Shown piece after piece: positions 7,970 to 15,225 of a DNA stretch of 23,688 bases. The translations under genes and the position numbers were made by a program. Source of the stretch: a virus. Numbering within the stretch: position 1 is the first letter of the stretch; each line of letters opens with the position of its first letter. The stretch is taken from positions 1 through 23,688 of IMG/VR virus record IMGVR_UViG_3300037502_004177; one strand, given 5' to 3'. Below the pieces are notes generated by a model, which searched no databases, had not been told where the DNA came from, and saw only the letters and a list, made by a program, of their open reading frames with translations.

Positions 7970-8994
7970 CCGAGCAAATGAACACTTTAGTCAAACAAGA
8001 AGAACACGCGCCAGAGTCGGTCTATCACATCGACTCCTCACCAGAGTCCATCGACTCAAACAGTTGGATGACCACCTATTCAGATTTGTTCTACAACGAT
8101 GCCGATAACTATTGGGAACCACCTATTTCACGCAGTGGTTTAGCCGATATCGCTCGGGCCAACGCCTATCATGGCTCATTGTTGATTGCTCGGGCAAACT
8201 ACGTAGCTGGGCGCTTCCTAAATGGAGGCGCGACCCGCCGCAGACACATTCAAGCCTTTTGCCGTGATTACTTCACCTTTGGTGATGCTGCATTTATTAA
8301 AATCCGCGATGGTTTCAAACGTGTGGTTCGTTTGCATCCATTACCTGGCATGTACCTTCGCAGACGCAAAAACGGCAATTTCGTCATTCTGGAACGCGAC
8401 AACCAGCAGCGGGAATATCGCAAGGAAGATGTTATTTTCTTGCCTCAGTACGACCCACAACAACAAATCTACGGTTTGGCGGATTATCTTGGCAGTATTC
8501 AGAGCAGCTTGCTGAATAAAGACGCGACTTTGTTCCGCCGTCGCTACTATAAGAACGGTGCACACATGGGCTTTATCTTCTACGCCACCGACCCAAACCT
8601 TAGTGAAGAAGATGAAGAAATGTTGAAGCAAAAGATCGCCAGTTCTAAAGGCGTGGGTAACTTCCGCAGTATGTTTGTGAATATTCCGAACGGCAAAGAG
8701 AAAGGGATTCAGCTGATTCCGGTTGGTGATATCGCCACCAAAGATGAGTTTGAGCGCATCAAAAATATTACCGCGCAGGATATTCTTGTCGGCCACCGCT
8801 TCCCAGTAGGTAAAGCGGGTATTATTCCAGAAGGAACAGCAAGTATGGGTGACCCAATCAAGATAGGCAGTGAATACGCCAAGGATGAGATCATCCCTGT
8901 GTGTGAGCTGATTATGGATGAGGTGAATTCAGACCCAGAGGTACCTAAACACTTGCGCCTTAATTTCAATTTAATACATGGAGATACTGCCTAA
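7966..8994 (+). CDS. Q: Portal protein, gpQ-like
   Basis: This 342-residue protein is almost exactly the size of P2 gpQ (344). It carries the family's signature segments: [21 protein letters not shown] (residues about 46-66), the [12 protein letters not shown] region, [39 protein letters not shown], and [20 protein letters not shown] near the end. Twelve copies form the packaging ring at one head vertex. The start overlaps the gpP stop in an ATGA arrangement, so it is translationally coupled. A weak hairpin with a T4 tail follows at 9008-9030. In P2, cos lies beyond Q; here the Ogr-like gene comes first. Confidence 0.96.
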   Translation: MTEQMNTLVKQEEHAPESVYHIDSSPESIDSNSWMTTYSDLFYNDADNYWEPPISRSGLADIARANAYHGSLLIARANYVAGRFLNGGATRRRHIQAFCRDYFTFGDAAFIKIRDGFKRVVRLHPLPGMYLRRRKNGNFVILERDNQQREYRKEDVIFLPQYDPQQQIYGLADYLGSIQSSLLNKDATLFRRRYYKNGAHMGFIFYATDPNLSEEDEEMLKQKIASSKGVGNFRSMFVNIPNGKEKGIQLIPVGDIATKDEFERIKNITAQDILVGHRFPVGKAGIIPEGTASMGDPIKIGSEYAKDEIIPVCELIMDEVNSDPEVPKHLRLNFNLIHGDTA

Positions 8995-9007
8995 CCACCG
9001 CTCCAAA

Positions 9008-9030
9008 GCTGTATAAAAACACAGCCTTTT
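9008..9030 (+). terminator. Weak hairpin with T4 after the portal gene
   Basis: GCTGT (9008-9012) pairs with ACAGC (9021-9025) around an 8-nt A-rich loop, followed by C and TTTT. With five pairs and a short T-run it is at best partial, so read-through into the Ogr-like gene is likely. A possible -10, TATGAT (9035-9040), lies just beyond it. Confidence 0.3.
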
Positions 9031-9072
9031 GACGTATGATTATTAAGTCAGTCAATAAGCTAGGTGTTTTAT

Positions 9073-9324
9073 ATGAGAGTGTTGTGCCCGGAGTGTGGAA
9101 GCAAGAGCCGTATCCAAAAATCCAACCGCTTAACCAACAGTCATTCAGATTTGTATTGCAGCTGCAGTGACCCAGAATGTGGACACACATTTGTGATGAA
9201 TTTGTCTTACAGCCATACGTTGAGCCCATCGGCAAAAACGACAAGCCAACTAGCATTCAACTTGTGTAAGGCGTTGCCGCCAGAGGCACGGCAACAGCTC
9301 AAACACCAACTATCTATGTTGTAA
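9073..9324 (+). CDS. ogr: Late gene transcriptional activator, Ogr/Delta family
   Basis: The 83-residue protein starts MRVLCPECGSKSRI and has the exact cysteine spacing of the Ogr/Delta zinc-finger family, C-X2-C-X22-C-X4-C (C5, C8, C31, C36). The family segment CSDPECGHTFV follows. These proteins bind upstream of P2-type late promoters and contact the RNA polymerase alpha subunit. I chose ATG 9073, which has TAGGTG about 7 bases upstream, over an in-frame GTG at 9064 with no ribosome site. In P2 ogr lies next to gene D; here it lies next to the portal gene. It may be read through from the gpP operon. A strong terminator follows at 9361. Confidence 0.93.
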   Translation: MRVLCPECGSKSRIQKSNRLTNSHSDLYCSCSDPECGHTFVMNLSYSHTLSPSAKTTSQLAFNLCKALPPEARQQLKHQLSML

Positions 9325-9325
9325 A

Positions 9326-9637
9326 TTACTTCGACATAAAAGCAGTACTCTCCGTTTCGCAAGCCATCTCGATAATACTCAAGATGGCTTTTTGTTTTTC
9401 AGAGTCCAACTGCCCTTTCGCATCCGCCAGTATTAAGCTTGCTATGTATGCACCTGCCGCTCGAGTTCGCTCTGTCGCCTCACTATTTGCTACACCATCA
9501 ATGACGATCTCTAAAGCAGACAACATGATATCGTTTTGATTTTTATCCGACATATCAACACCCTTACTAATCACCAGTGAAATATACTGTATATCCATAC
9601 AGGTTTCCACAGTGGTTTTTAGACATAATTCACTCAT
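9326..9637 (-). CDS. Small hypothetical helical protein
   Basis: This 103-residue protein has no family I recognise. From residue 29 (MSDKNQNDIMLSALEIVIDG) to the end it reads as a compact set of amphipathic helices. The first 28 residues look less ordered. Two starts are possible: ATG 9637 with AAAGGAAA upstream, and ATG 9553 with TAAGGGTG upstream, giving 75 residues. I give the longer one. It is tail to tail with the Ogr-like gene, with one base between stop codons, and its 3' part contains that gene's terminator hairpin on the other strand. No promoter was convincingly seen upstream. Its location beside a candidate cos site suggests an accessory gene. Confidence 0.6.
   Translation of the reverse strand: MSELCLKTTVETCMDIQYISLVISKGVDMSDKNQNDIMLSALEIVIDGVANSEATERTRAAGAYIASLILADAKGQLDSEKQKAILSIIEMACETESTAFMSK
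9361..9400 (+). terminator. Strong intrinsic terminator of the Ogr-like gene
   Basis: AAGCCATCT (9361-9369) and AGATGGCTT (9382-9390) form a perfect 9-bp stem with a 12-nt loop, followed by a T-rich tail to 9399. It is oriented to stop plus-strand transcription from the gpP-gpQ-ogr unit. It lies wholly inside the convergent coding region 9326-9637, where the stem encodes ordinary helix residues. Confidence 0.8.
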
Positions 9638-9696
9638 TAAGAATTTTCCTTTGTTACTTCGAGTTAATAGAAATCACGCTGCTACATCATTTAAAC

Positions 9697-9746
9697 AGGC
9701 GGTAAAGCATTTCCTAAAAGGGCAAATGCGTTGTTTACCAAAACAA
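9697..9746. other. Candidate cos (packaging) site
   Basis: AGGCGGTAAAGCAT (9697-9710) resembles the cohesive ends of P2 and 186, which I recall as containing GGCGGGGAAAGCA; here one base is missing and one differs. It is followed by two hairpins: GCATTT/AAATGC (9707-9712, 9724-9729) and TTGTTT/AAACAA (9731-9736, 9741-9746). The place, between the portal side and the replication gene, is where P2-like phages carry cos. Resemblance is short, so this is a hypothesis. Confidence 0.4.
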
Positions 9747-10033
9747 GCTAACTTAGGTTCCAGATCGCGCAATGCCTTAGAAAGTTGATGCGAATCACAA
9801 AAACAATCTAGAAATCGAGCTTGCGGAATTGGACGCCCGTGTTAATGGCGCAGCTATGCTTAATTAAAAAATTCAGATGAGGAATTGGGGAAGGAAGGTG
9901 TATTTATAGTTGCGGCATGGTGTTTTGGTGTCAATGGCCATCGCCTTAACGACGCAATTTTGTTAGGTTTCGCTCAACTTTTGCCTAATTTTTTATCACC
10001 TTGATGTTCATCGTTGAGAAGCTTTAGAAGTTC

Positions 10034-10049
10034 CATTCCGTACGAAATG
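10034..10049. repeat. Near-perfect 16-bp palindrome
   Basis: CATTCCGTACGAAATG is symmetric in 7 of its 8 base pairs around GTAC. It is non-coding and has the size of a dimeric regulator site. The ligand is unknown. Confidence 0.4.
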
Positions 10050-10197
10050 AGGTAGGCCAATTGGAATGCTGTTTGATGATTGCTGTGGTTTGGACTGGTA
10101 AGGCGACTTTGTGAATTAGTACTTGTTCCTACGCGCAGTATCGGATTTTGCCTGTGCTGTAGATTAGCAGATGTGAACTATACTAGTCTCTGACATG

Positions 10198-10237
10198 TGA
10201 TGTATGTTGATGAGCGTTGATGTTTATTGATTATATA
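10198..10237. repeat. Tandem 10-bp TGATG repeats
   Basis: Four successive 10-mers begin TGATG, TGATG, TGATG and TGATT (10198, 10208, 10218, 10228), so the shared bases recur once per helical turn. They stand about 60 bp before the start of the ClpP-like gene, at the edge of an AT-rich stretch. They could be binding sites for a regulator or an iteron-like element. Confidence 0.45.
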
Positions 10238-10289
10238 AATGATGATATATTGAGCATGTAAATTTAATAATGAAAATAAAGAACATAAG

Positions 10290-10856
10290 TTGTACGACGC
10301 AGAATTTAACATTATCAACTCTATAACAGATGAAACCATCTTGATGGCTGTTAATGGGTTGAAAACAGCAAAACTGATTGAACATGTTCTTATTCACTTA
10401 CCATTTAATAATGGTGGTAGTGCATCGGCAGCATTCGCTCTGGTAGAAGCGATTCAAAAGACTAAAGCTACGGTGACTATTGAAGTTGACCGATATGTTA
10501 TAAGTGCAGCAGCTTTTGTGTTTCTTTGGTTTACGGTGTTCAGAGAGGATCATGTATTCCCTCAAACAACACAAAATTGCGATAATCAGTTAGCGCCACC
10601 AATTATTGTTTATCACCGTCCACGACTGTGTTACGAAGGAAACATTATTGTTTTTTTAGATGACTTAGACGAAAAAGATAAACGATATGTTGGCTTGAAG
10701 TCGGCAACCGATCGTTTCGATGAGCTATTTGATGCACTGGTGGCTATGGGAGGCTATGACCCTGCTTTGCTGCCTGAAGACGGGGAACCGCTAACTGAGT
10801 TACAACACGCGGTCGCCGGCTACTACAACAACTATGATTTTATAACTACTTACTAG
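10290..10856 (+). CDS. ClpP/crotonase-fold protease-like protein
   Basis: The 188-residue protein has the core of the ClpP-type serine protease fold. An opening strand ends in NNGGSASAA (G42-G43, oxyanion-hole type). A helix follows, then a strand leading into VISAAAFVF, with S72 where ClpP has its catalytic serine in AASMGAF. IIVYHRP then supplies H109 where ClpP has its catalytic histidine. The third residue is not certain, but several aspartates follow. It is not a housekeeping ClpP, being too divergent and lacking the usual N-terminal loops. It starts at TTG 10290 with no clear ribosome site; ATG 10344 is the next in-frame choice but would cut the first strand. It sits alone between the candidate cos site and gpA, where P2 keeps tin and old. 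Confidence 0.65.
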   Translation: MYDAEFNIINSITDETILMAVNGLKTAKLIEHVLIHLPFNNGGSASAAFALVEAIQKTKATVTIEVDRYVISAAAFVFLWFTVFREDHVFPQTTQNCDNQLAPPIIVYHRPRLCYEGNIIVFLDDLDEKDKRYVGLKSATDRFDELFDALVAMGGYDPALLPEDGEPLTELQHAVAGYYNNYDFITTY

Positions 10857-10871
10857 TAAGGCGGAGGATAT

Positions 10872-11036
10872 ATGCTACATATGAAACTTCGTGAAAGCGC
10901 TGAAAAAGCACCTAAACTAAGCGCTGAAGAAAAGAAAAAATTATACGCTCGACTCAGAGAGTCAAAAAAACGAGCGCTTGAAACTCAAAAAGCCCTTAAT
11001 GAGCAAGGCATAGCTGCCGCTAAACTCATGGCGTAA
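10872..11036 (+). CDS. Small basic helical protein (54 aa)
   Basis: This short frame begins 15 bases after the ClpP-like stop codon, with GGAGG four bases before ATG 10872. It encodes 54 residues dominated by K, E, R and A (for example SAEEKKKLYARLRESKKRA), probably one or two long charged helices. A second ATG at 10881 is possible but further from the ribosome site. The tight spacing and a shared terminator immediately downstream indicate one two-gene unit with the ClpP-like protein, so it may be a substrate, adaptor or inhibitor of it. I recognise no family. Confidence 0.65.
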   Translation: MLHMKLRESAEKAPKLSAEEKKKLYARLRESKKRALETQKALNEQGIAAAKLMA

Positions 11037-11042
11037 TTCCTT

Positions 11043-11071
11043 AAGAGGTGGTTTCATAGCCACCTCTTTTT
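11043..11071 (+). terminator. Intrinsic terminator after the ClpP-like unit
   Basis: AAGAGGTGG (11043-11051) and CCACCTCTT (11060-11068) form a perfect 9-bp stem with an 8-nt loop and run into T5. It lies between the convergent 54-residue gene and gpA. The T-run favours the plus direction, but the stem could also slow minus-strand transcripts leaving gpA. Confidence 0.85.
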
Positions 11072-11074
11072 CCA

Positions 11075-13708
11075 TCAAAACAACGGCCAGTCATCTTCCA
11101 GTTCAGGGAAGAACGACAGGTCTGGTTGTTGATACTCTTGCTGTTCTGGTTGGGCGAATACCTTGTCCCAACCTTCAAAATCCATCCATTTAAGATCATC
11201 TGTAGGTGCGCGGCTTACTTCGACCAGCTGCGCCGGACGTTTATTGCCGTGTTCGTCTACTTCCGCAGGGCGGATTTGAATACTGGTTGCATCGTCGATG
11301 CGAATTGAGCTGCCTTTTAGCAGTGCGGCCAGTGCCGTTTCATCAATATTTGGCGGATTATTCGCCCGACTATTCATTGGGTCTAAAATTCGGGTTAGCT
11401 GATCGCTGACCTGTACCTCGCGATGCTCCGTACAGTTATTGACAGAACTCCGAGAGGAGCCAGAGGCTCCAATAGCGGTCGCTGCGCTCCCTTGGGTGAT
11501 CGCTTCAGCATCTTCGATAACCTTTGATTTCTTCTGAATCGTCCAGACTTTAGTGCGAGTTTTCACGACTGCTTCTGGTGTTTGGAAACCTTCCACCTTA
11601 CGCACGTCTTCACCGTGAGGTGATGCGAATGGTAGTACTTGATATGAGTTGGTGATCAGCAAATCTTCGCGTTTAACGAATGGTCCACCCTGCCCCATGA
11701 TGTAGCCTTGCCAATTACCATGATCTGCGGCTTTTAAAGTTTCTGTGATGCTTGAATCATCAGTATTTAAACTTGCTTGGAAACTATCCCCTATTACTTT
11801 TATTAACTCTTTATTAGAAATCAGCTTACTAGGCTTGATAGGTCCAACTAGGTCACGCTGTATCTTAATGTACATAGCAAGCAAATCCTCTCGCACTTGC
11901 ATGAAGAGGTATTCCATAAAGGCTTTTTTGTTTTGGTTCGCGAAGCGGCGCAGCTCTCGGTAAGTCGTAACCGGCGCACCACCAAAAAATTGAAACTGGC
12001 GAATCGCCCAGCGGCTTTTCCATGCGCTGACGTTCTTCGCCATGTCTTTGACTGATTTGCCTGTTTCGTCGGACACTTCATCGTCCATAGCAAAGCCGTC
12101 GATGTTCTTAGAAATGTATTTAGCAATGTAGCCCGTTGCTGTGCCTTTCTCTGGGTCGATATAGCCAAAATCACAACGTGGGCGGTAATCCATAGGACCC
12201 ACATAAGCACACTTACGAAATGGCTTTTGCTTTTCCTTTTCGTATTGCGGGTGCAGTTCTGCGCGGTCTTCTTGGGTCGCGTATGAAATAAAGATGTCAC
12301 GCACTTGCGCCACTTCTTCCAGTTTTACCCAGATCAGCAAATGCCAGTGTGGTGTTCCATCGTGATGAGGCTCAGCAACACGTACGCCAAACCAGCGGAT
12401 TTCTTCACGGCCTAATTTGGCGCGAATACGCTGCCAAGCATTGTTTAAGTACGCTTGTGCCTCTCGTGGGCTCGCACCGTTCCAATGCTCGATGAAACCG
12501 CCTTTCTTGTATGAGTTGTGGTATTTCGACGGCGTGGTCAGAGTCAGGAACAAGCCTTGTAACCCAAGTTCATTACCGATGTCTTCACAACCACGGCAAC
12601 GCACCATCAATTCATGACGGCGAATCGCAGGGTTAGACACACTTTTCAGAACCATTTCGGCTAGGTCTGCTTTCTCTTCGGTTTCTTCGTCAAAGAGTTC
12701 ACACTGCTTGATGTATTCCCAGTTGCGCTTTTGTTGCTCTTGGTGCTCTCGAATACAATCCCAAGACGCATAAGCAGAAGCTTTTGAAGATACTTGCCCC
12801 ATTGCAATGGCTAGGTGCTCACGCATAATTTTGCGAGCTTTAACCAAACGACCAAGCCACCACTTTTCGCTAATCATGCGAGAAATGTCTTGCAGTGCAG
12901 AAAGCTCATTTTGCTTCTTGTATTTACAAGGCGGCTTAATGCCAAACTGAGAAGTGAAAGCCGCTAACTGATGGTAGCCTTCAACGACAGGGCAGAACGT
13001 ATCGTCCTTTTCCAGTTCAGCTTCGGTAATGCTTTCCAACTTAGAAGAGGTAATGTGGAAACGCGCATTCATGATTTTTCCAATCTTGAACGCCATCTCT
13101 TTGAGTTCGTCCAGCTCCAGTTCCGCCAAGATGCGGCTTTTTACTGGCTTGCGGTTTTTCTCCGCCTTGTCGAAATCAAAGCGAAGTTGAGGTTTTGCTA
13201 TCTCTGGATGTGCAGACGCAAAGTCGCTTTGGTCAGTGTTATCGAGTTCTTCACTGAGCAAAGCAACCTTTTGGGTTGTTGGTAACTTCTTGTATTTGCG
13301 CAATACCATGATTGCACGATCTGCCGCAGGGCCAAGGCGTTCACGCAGAAAGGTATTTGAATCTTTACGCCCCTTCTTTTTGAAAACCGAGATATAGCGA
13401 TTTACAAAGTACTTGGTCAGGTACGTTGGTAACTTTTCTACTTTTGAATAAGCCCACTCAAAATCATCTGGGTTCGCTTCGAACAGTTTACGTTCTAGCA
13501 CGCTCATGTCGTCAGGTTCTTGCGACTCATCAAAACGTCTTGCACCAAAGCAAGCATCCGCTAGTGTTTTTGGCGCTTGCGGAAAAACGTGCAAACTTCC
13601 CCAACTTTGACAAGCCAGAGAAGCAGCACGTTTGTAGTCATGGTCAAAACCGAACTTATCCAAGTCTAATAGTTCGATTTCTGTTGGTTCGCTTAGGTAC
13701 TTCGACAC
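11075..13708 (-). CDS. A: HUH-type replication initiator endonuclease, gpA-like
   Basis: The 877-residue protein is the rolling-circle replication initiator of P2-like phages. In the middle lies the HUH metal site in TPHWHLLIW (H454, H456), followed by the paired tyrosines of the family in YIAKYISKN (Y527, Y531). These nick the origin and join to the 5' DNA end. The long N-terminal region and acidic C-terminus (about residues 700-877) are less conserved, and the whole is longer than P2 gpA (761). I chose GTG 13708 with a GGTGG site upstream, 8 bases after the stop of the preceding gene. The longer frame has only a TTG at 13747 and a poor N-terminus. In P2 the origin is inside A. Confidence 0.93.
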   Translation of the reverse strand: MSKYLSEPTEIELLDLDKFGFDHDYKRAASLACQSWGSLHVFPQAPKTLADACFGARRFDESQEPDDMSVLERKLFEANPDDFEWAYSKVEKLPTYLTKYFVNRYISVFKKKGRKDSNTFLRERLGPAADRAIMVLRKYKKLPTTQKVALLSEELDNTDQSDFASAHPEIAKPQLRFDFDKAEKNRKPVKSRILAELELDELKEMAFKIGKIMNARFHITSSKLESITEAELEKDDTFCPVVEGYHQLAAFTSQFGIKPPCKYKKQNELSALQDISRMISEKWWLGRLVKARKIMREHLAIAMGQVSSKASAYASWDCIREHQEQQKRNWEYIKQCELFDEETEEKADLAEMVLKSVSNPAIRRHELMVRCRGCEDIGNELGLQGLFLTLTTPSKYHNSYKKGGFIEHWNGASPREAQAYLNNAWQRIRAKLGREEIRWFGVRVAEPHHDGTPHWHLLIWVKLEEVAQVRDIFISYATQEDRAELHPQYEKEKQKPFRKCAYVGPMDYRPRCDFGYIDPEKGTATGYIAKYISKNIDGFAMDDEVSDETGKSVKDMAKNVSAWKSRWAIRQFQFFGGAPVTTYRELRRFANQNKKAFMEYLFMQVREDLLAMYIKIQRDLVGPIKPSKLISNKELIKVIGDSFQASLNTDDSSITETLKAADHGNWQGYIMGQGGPFVKREDLLITNSYQVLPFASPHGEDVRKVEGFQTPEAVVKTRTKVWTIQKKSKVIEDAEAITQGSAATAIGASGSSRSSVNNCTEHREVQVSDQLTRILDPMNSRANNPPNIDETALAALLKGSSIRIDDATSIQIRPAEVDEHGNKRPAQLVEVSRAPTDDLKWMDFEGWDKVFAQPEQQEYQQPDLSFFPELEDDWPLF

Positions 13709-13716
13709 GATAGTTC

Positions 13717-14145
13717 TTATCCACCAAAACCTAAAGCAACACGCCAAAGCGGGCTAATGTCAGTTGGTTTCTTAATACCAACCTGTTCAATTGGTTTGGC
13801 TGTTGATTTAGCGCGAAGCTTGCGAACTTGCTCAGCTCGCTTATGGCTTTTCTGAACCTTCGCTACCGCTTCATCTATGGTGCAACCTGCTGTCAAATGC
13901 TTGTAGATTGTGGTGTGCGTGGTACCAATAGCTTTAGCGATAATGTTTACACCTTTGATGCCCTTCCACTCGTGATTAGCAACGCCGCAATTGTTCTCAC
14001 GGCCATCAACAAAATGAACCGCTTCACGGATGGTTTTGCCGTTACGTAGGCGTGATTTCAAAGTACCCAGTGGAACGCCAAACGCTTTCGCGATCGCGGA
14101 TTGACCTTTATGACCGTCTAGTTCGTAGATGTAATCTGATCTCAT
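13717..14145 (-). CDS. Small DNA-binding protein with two tandem HTH units
   Basis: This 142-residue protein contains two similar helix-turn-helix units. Residues about 10-43 hold GQSAIAKAFGVPLGTLKSRL followed by GKTIREAV. Residues about 60-94 hold GVNIIAKAIGTTHTTIYKHL followed by GCTIDEAV. They clearly arose by internal duplication. A basic tail follows (KSHKRAEQVRKLRAK). It is probably a DNA-binding regulator or replication helper. The start at ATG 14145 overlaps the previous stop in an ATGA junction and has GGTGG upstream; an upstream extension would need a TTG. The gpA start lies 8 bases after its stop. I know no named family for it. Confidence 0.7.
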   Translation of the reverse strand: MRSDYIYELDGHKGQSAIAKAFGVPLGTLKSRLRNGKTIREAVHFVDGRENNCGVANHEWKGIKGVNIIAKAIGTTHTTIYKHLTAGCTIDEAVAKVQKSHKRAEQVRKLRAKSTAKPIEQVGIKKPTDISPLWRVALGFGG

Positions 14146-14375
14146 GCTGCCACCATCCCTAATTTTTCTTTCGCAAATACAACAAACCGCTTTTGCCAAT
14201 CTGGCTCATTAACGAAGCTTTCCAACTCTTCAATCCGAATGTTCATGGTTACACCCCAACCTTCTGGTCCAGCAAAGTAGGCAACCGCGCACTTTTCGAA
14301 TGTCGCCGTTCTGCCTTCAAAGACTTGGATTTTGTCTTCATCTACAGAGAGGGAAGTAATCTTCTTGTATTTCAT
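14142..14375 (-). CDS. Small hypothetical early protein
   Basis: The 77-residue protein begins MKYKKITSLSVDEDKIQVFEG and alternates short beta-like stretches with a C-terminal helix (WQKRFVVFAKEKLGM). No cysteine pairs, signal peptide or membrane segment are seen. GGAGG stands four bases before ATG 14375. It is linked by 4-bp overlaps to both neighbours, so it belongs to the early replication operon. I do not recognise a family and propose no function. Confidence 0.7.
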   Translation of the reverse strand: MKYKKITSLSVDEDKIQVFEGRTATFEKCAVAYFAGPEGWGVTMNIRIEELESFVNEPDWQKRFVVFAKEKLGMVAA

Positions 14376-14599
14376 ACCGCCTCCAGTTCCTGAGTGGTCA
14401 CCAACATAAAGCCGCCTTTTCCGTTTCCTTTGCTCAACACACCTTTGGTTAGGTGAGTACAGCTAAGGGAAACACATGCCTGTTCGATCGCTTGGTCTAG
14501 TGATTCGAAGTCGCCAACCATTACATTGGCAACTTCTTGCGTGTCTTCATGGCGAACAACGCCACCATCTGGACAAAGCATGATTGCTGCGTATTGCAT
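14372..14599 (-). CDS. Small hypothetical early protein
   Basis: The 75-residue protein has a MQYAAIMLCPDGGVVRHED start, a middle helix (DFESLDQAIEQACVSL) and a glycine-rich turn (SKGNGKGGFMLVTTQE). It looks like a small alpha/beta fold. GAGGAG is 7 bases before ATG 14599, and the end overlaps the next gene by 4 bp. Its family is unknown to me. The neighbours suggest an accessory role in replication or host takeover, but nothing in the sequence proves that. Confidence 0.7.
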   Translation of the reverse strand: MQYAAIMLCPDGGVVRHEDTQEVANVMVGDFESLDQAIEQACVSLSCTHLTKGVLSKGNGKGGFMLVTTQELEAV

Positions 14600-14602
14600 G
14601 GC

Positions 14603-14824
14603 TTACTCCTCTTCTGCACACTCATAGCAAATTGGCATCATGGCTTCTTCGCTGGTATCTAAATCAATATCTGCTTCTCGGTTACACGCCGCACAAATGT
14701 GCGCATGAATATCACTTTTACATTCATCACAAATCCAGCGACCGCCTCCATCGGCGTGTGGTAAGAAGTAGCAACTTTCAATTTCTCGACATTCCGAACA
14801 ATTCGTCACATATCCATCTCGCAT
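14603..14824 (-). CDS. Double zinc-ribbon protein with four CxxC pairs
   Basis: The 73-residue protein has four CxxC knuckles: C9/C12, C32/C35, C44/C47 and C66/C69. They are arranged as two probable zinc ribbons around a short HIHAHI-like segment. Such proteins bind DNA, RNA polymerase or partner proteins. The start is ATG 14824 with GGAGGC about 7 bases upstream. The frame is open further upstream, but that part reads as the antisense of the preceding gene. The start overlaps the preceding stop by one base (TGATG), so expression is coupled. It is part of the early minus-strand operon. No specific family is recognised. Confidence 0.7.
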   Translation of the reverse strand: MRDGYVTNCSECREIESCYFLPHADGGGRWICDECKSDIHAHICAACNREADIDLDTSEEAMMPICYECAEEE

Positions 14825-15225
14825 CAAATTGCCTCCAAAGTTGGGTATCCATGCAGTGGTTCGCAGTCTCGCCACCACGTTTGCATGGTGGTGTTTTGGC
14901 TTGTGCTTTTTGTGCATGCAGAGATAAAGAAAAGCGCGCGGATTGCGCCAATGGCCTGATGATGCGTTGCGTTGTCTGTGGATTGGTTGAATACCACGAC
15001 CCAGTAAACCCACCATGCGGTGATGAAGTCTTCCAGACACAAGCCTTGCTCAGTACCGTTCACGTTAACCAGCATTGCTCGAGTAGAATCAAGCTCCAGC
15101 ATGTTGCCCCGGCTTGATTCCACCGAATTGAATACGCGAATAAACTGCTCGATTTTGCGAGAAGTGAAACCTTCATACCGAAGGCCAAACTCTAGGTCTT
15201 TGCGATAGATTGTCAGGATGCTCAT
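14824..15225 (-). CDS. Hypothetical early protein
   Basis: The 133-residue protein begins MSILTIYRKDLEFGLRYEGF and has a hydrophobic aromatic central segment (FITAWWVYWVVVFNQS, about residues 68-83) that is too mixed to call a membrane helix with confidence. GGAGGTGGGAG lies just before ATG 15225, an unusually strong ribosome site. The gene overlaps the upstream gene by 4 bp and the downstream zinc-ribbon gene by 1 bp. I do not recognise the family. It belongs to the block of small early genes between CII and gpA. Confidence 0.7.
   Translation of the reverse strand: MSILTIYRKDLEFGLRYEGFTSRKIEQFIRVFNSVESSRGNMLELDSTRAMLVNVNGTEQGLCLEDFITAWWVYWVVVFNQSTDNATHHQAIGAIRALFFISACTKSTSQNTTMQTWWRDCEPLHGYPTLEAI

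Larger units (their letters stand above)
9638..10289. other. Non-coding interval with cos candidate and repeats
   Basis: No open frame of credible length is seen on either strand across these 652 bp; the ATG codons checked by eye lead to frames of 20 codons or fewer. The interval holds a candidate cos region (9697-9746), a weak TTAGG/CCTAA hairpin with a T6 tail (9963-9994), a near-perfect 16-bp palindrome (10034-10049) and 10-bp spaced TGATG repeats (10198-10231). The last 100 bp are very AT-rich and probably contain the promoter of the ClpP-like gene. The interval corresponds to the cos end of P2-like genomes. Confidence 0.6.

Noticed and set aside
9963-9994. Terminator TTAGG/CCTAA with T6
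   Set aside because: Only five pairs around a 16-nt loop, and no gene upstream to end; too weak to list as a terminator.
10198-10237. CRISPR-like repeat array
   Set aside because: Units are 10 bp with no spacers; this is a phased motif, not a CRISPR.
11848-12300. Open frame overlapping gpA in another frame
   Set aside because: It overlaps the conserved HUH and downstream coding region of gpA and has the composition of a frame shadow.
13709-13747. Longer start for the gpA-like gene at TTG 13747
   Set aside because: It would overlap the two-HTH gene by 31 bp, begins with an unlikely cysteine/tryptophan-rich stretch and has no ribosome site; GTG 13708 has one.
14825-15040. Upstream extension of the zinc-ribbon gene
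   Set aside because: The added sequence is the antisense-like frame of a neighbour and is low in normal composition; ATG 14824 has GGAGGC at the right distance.
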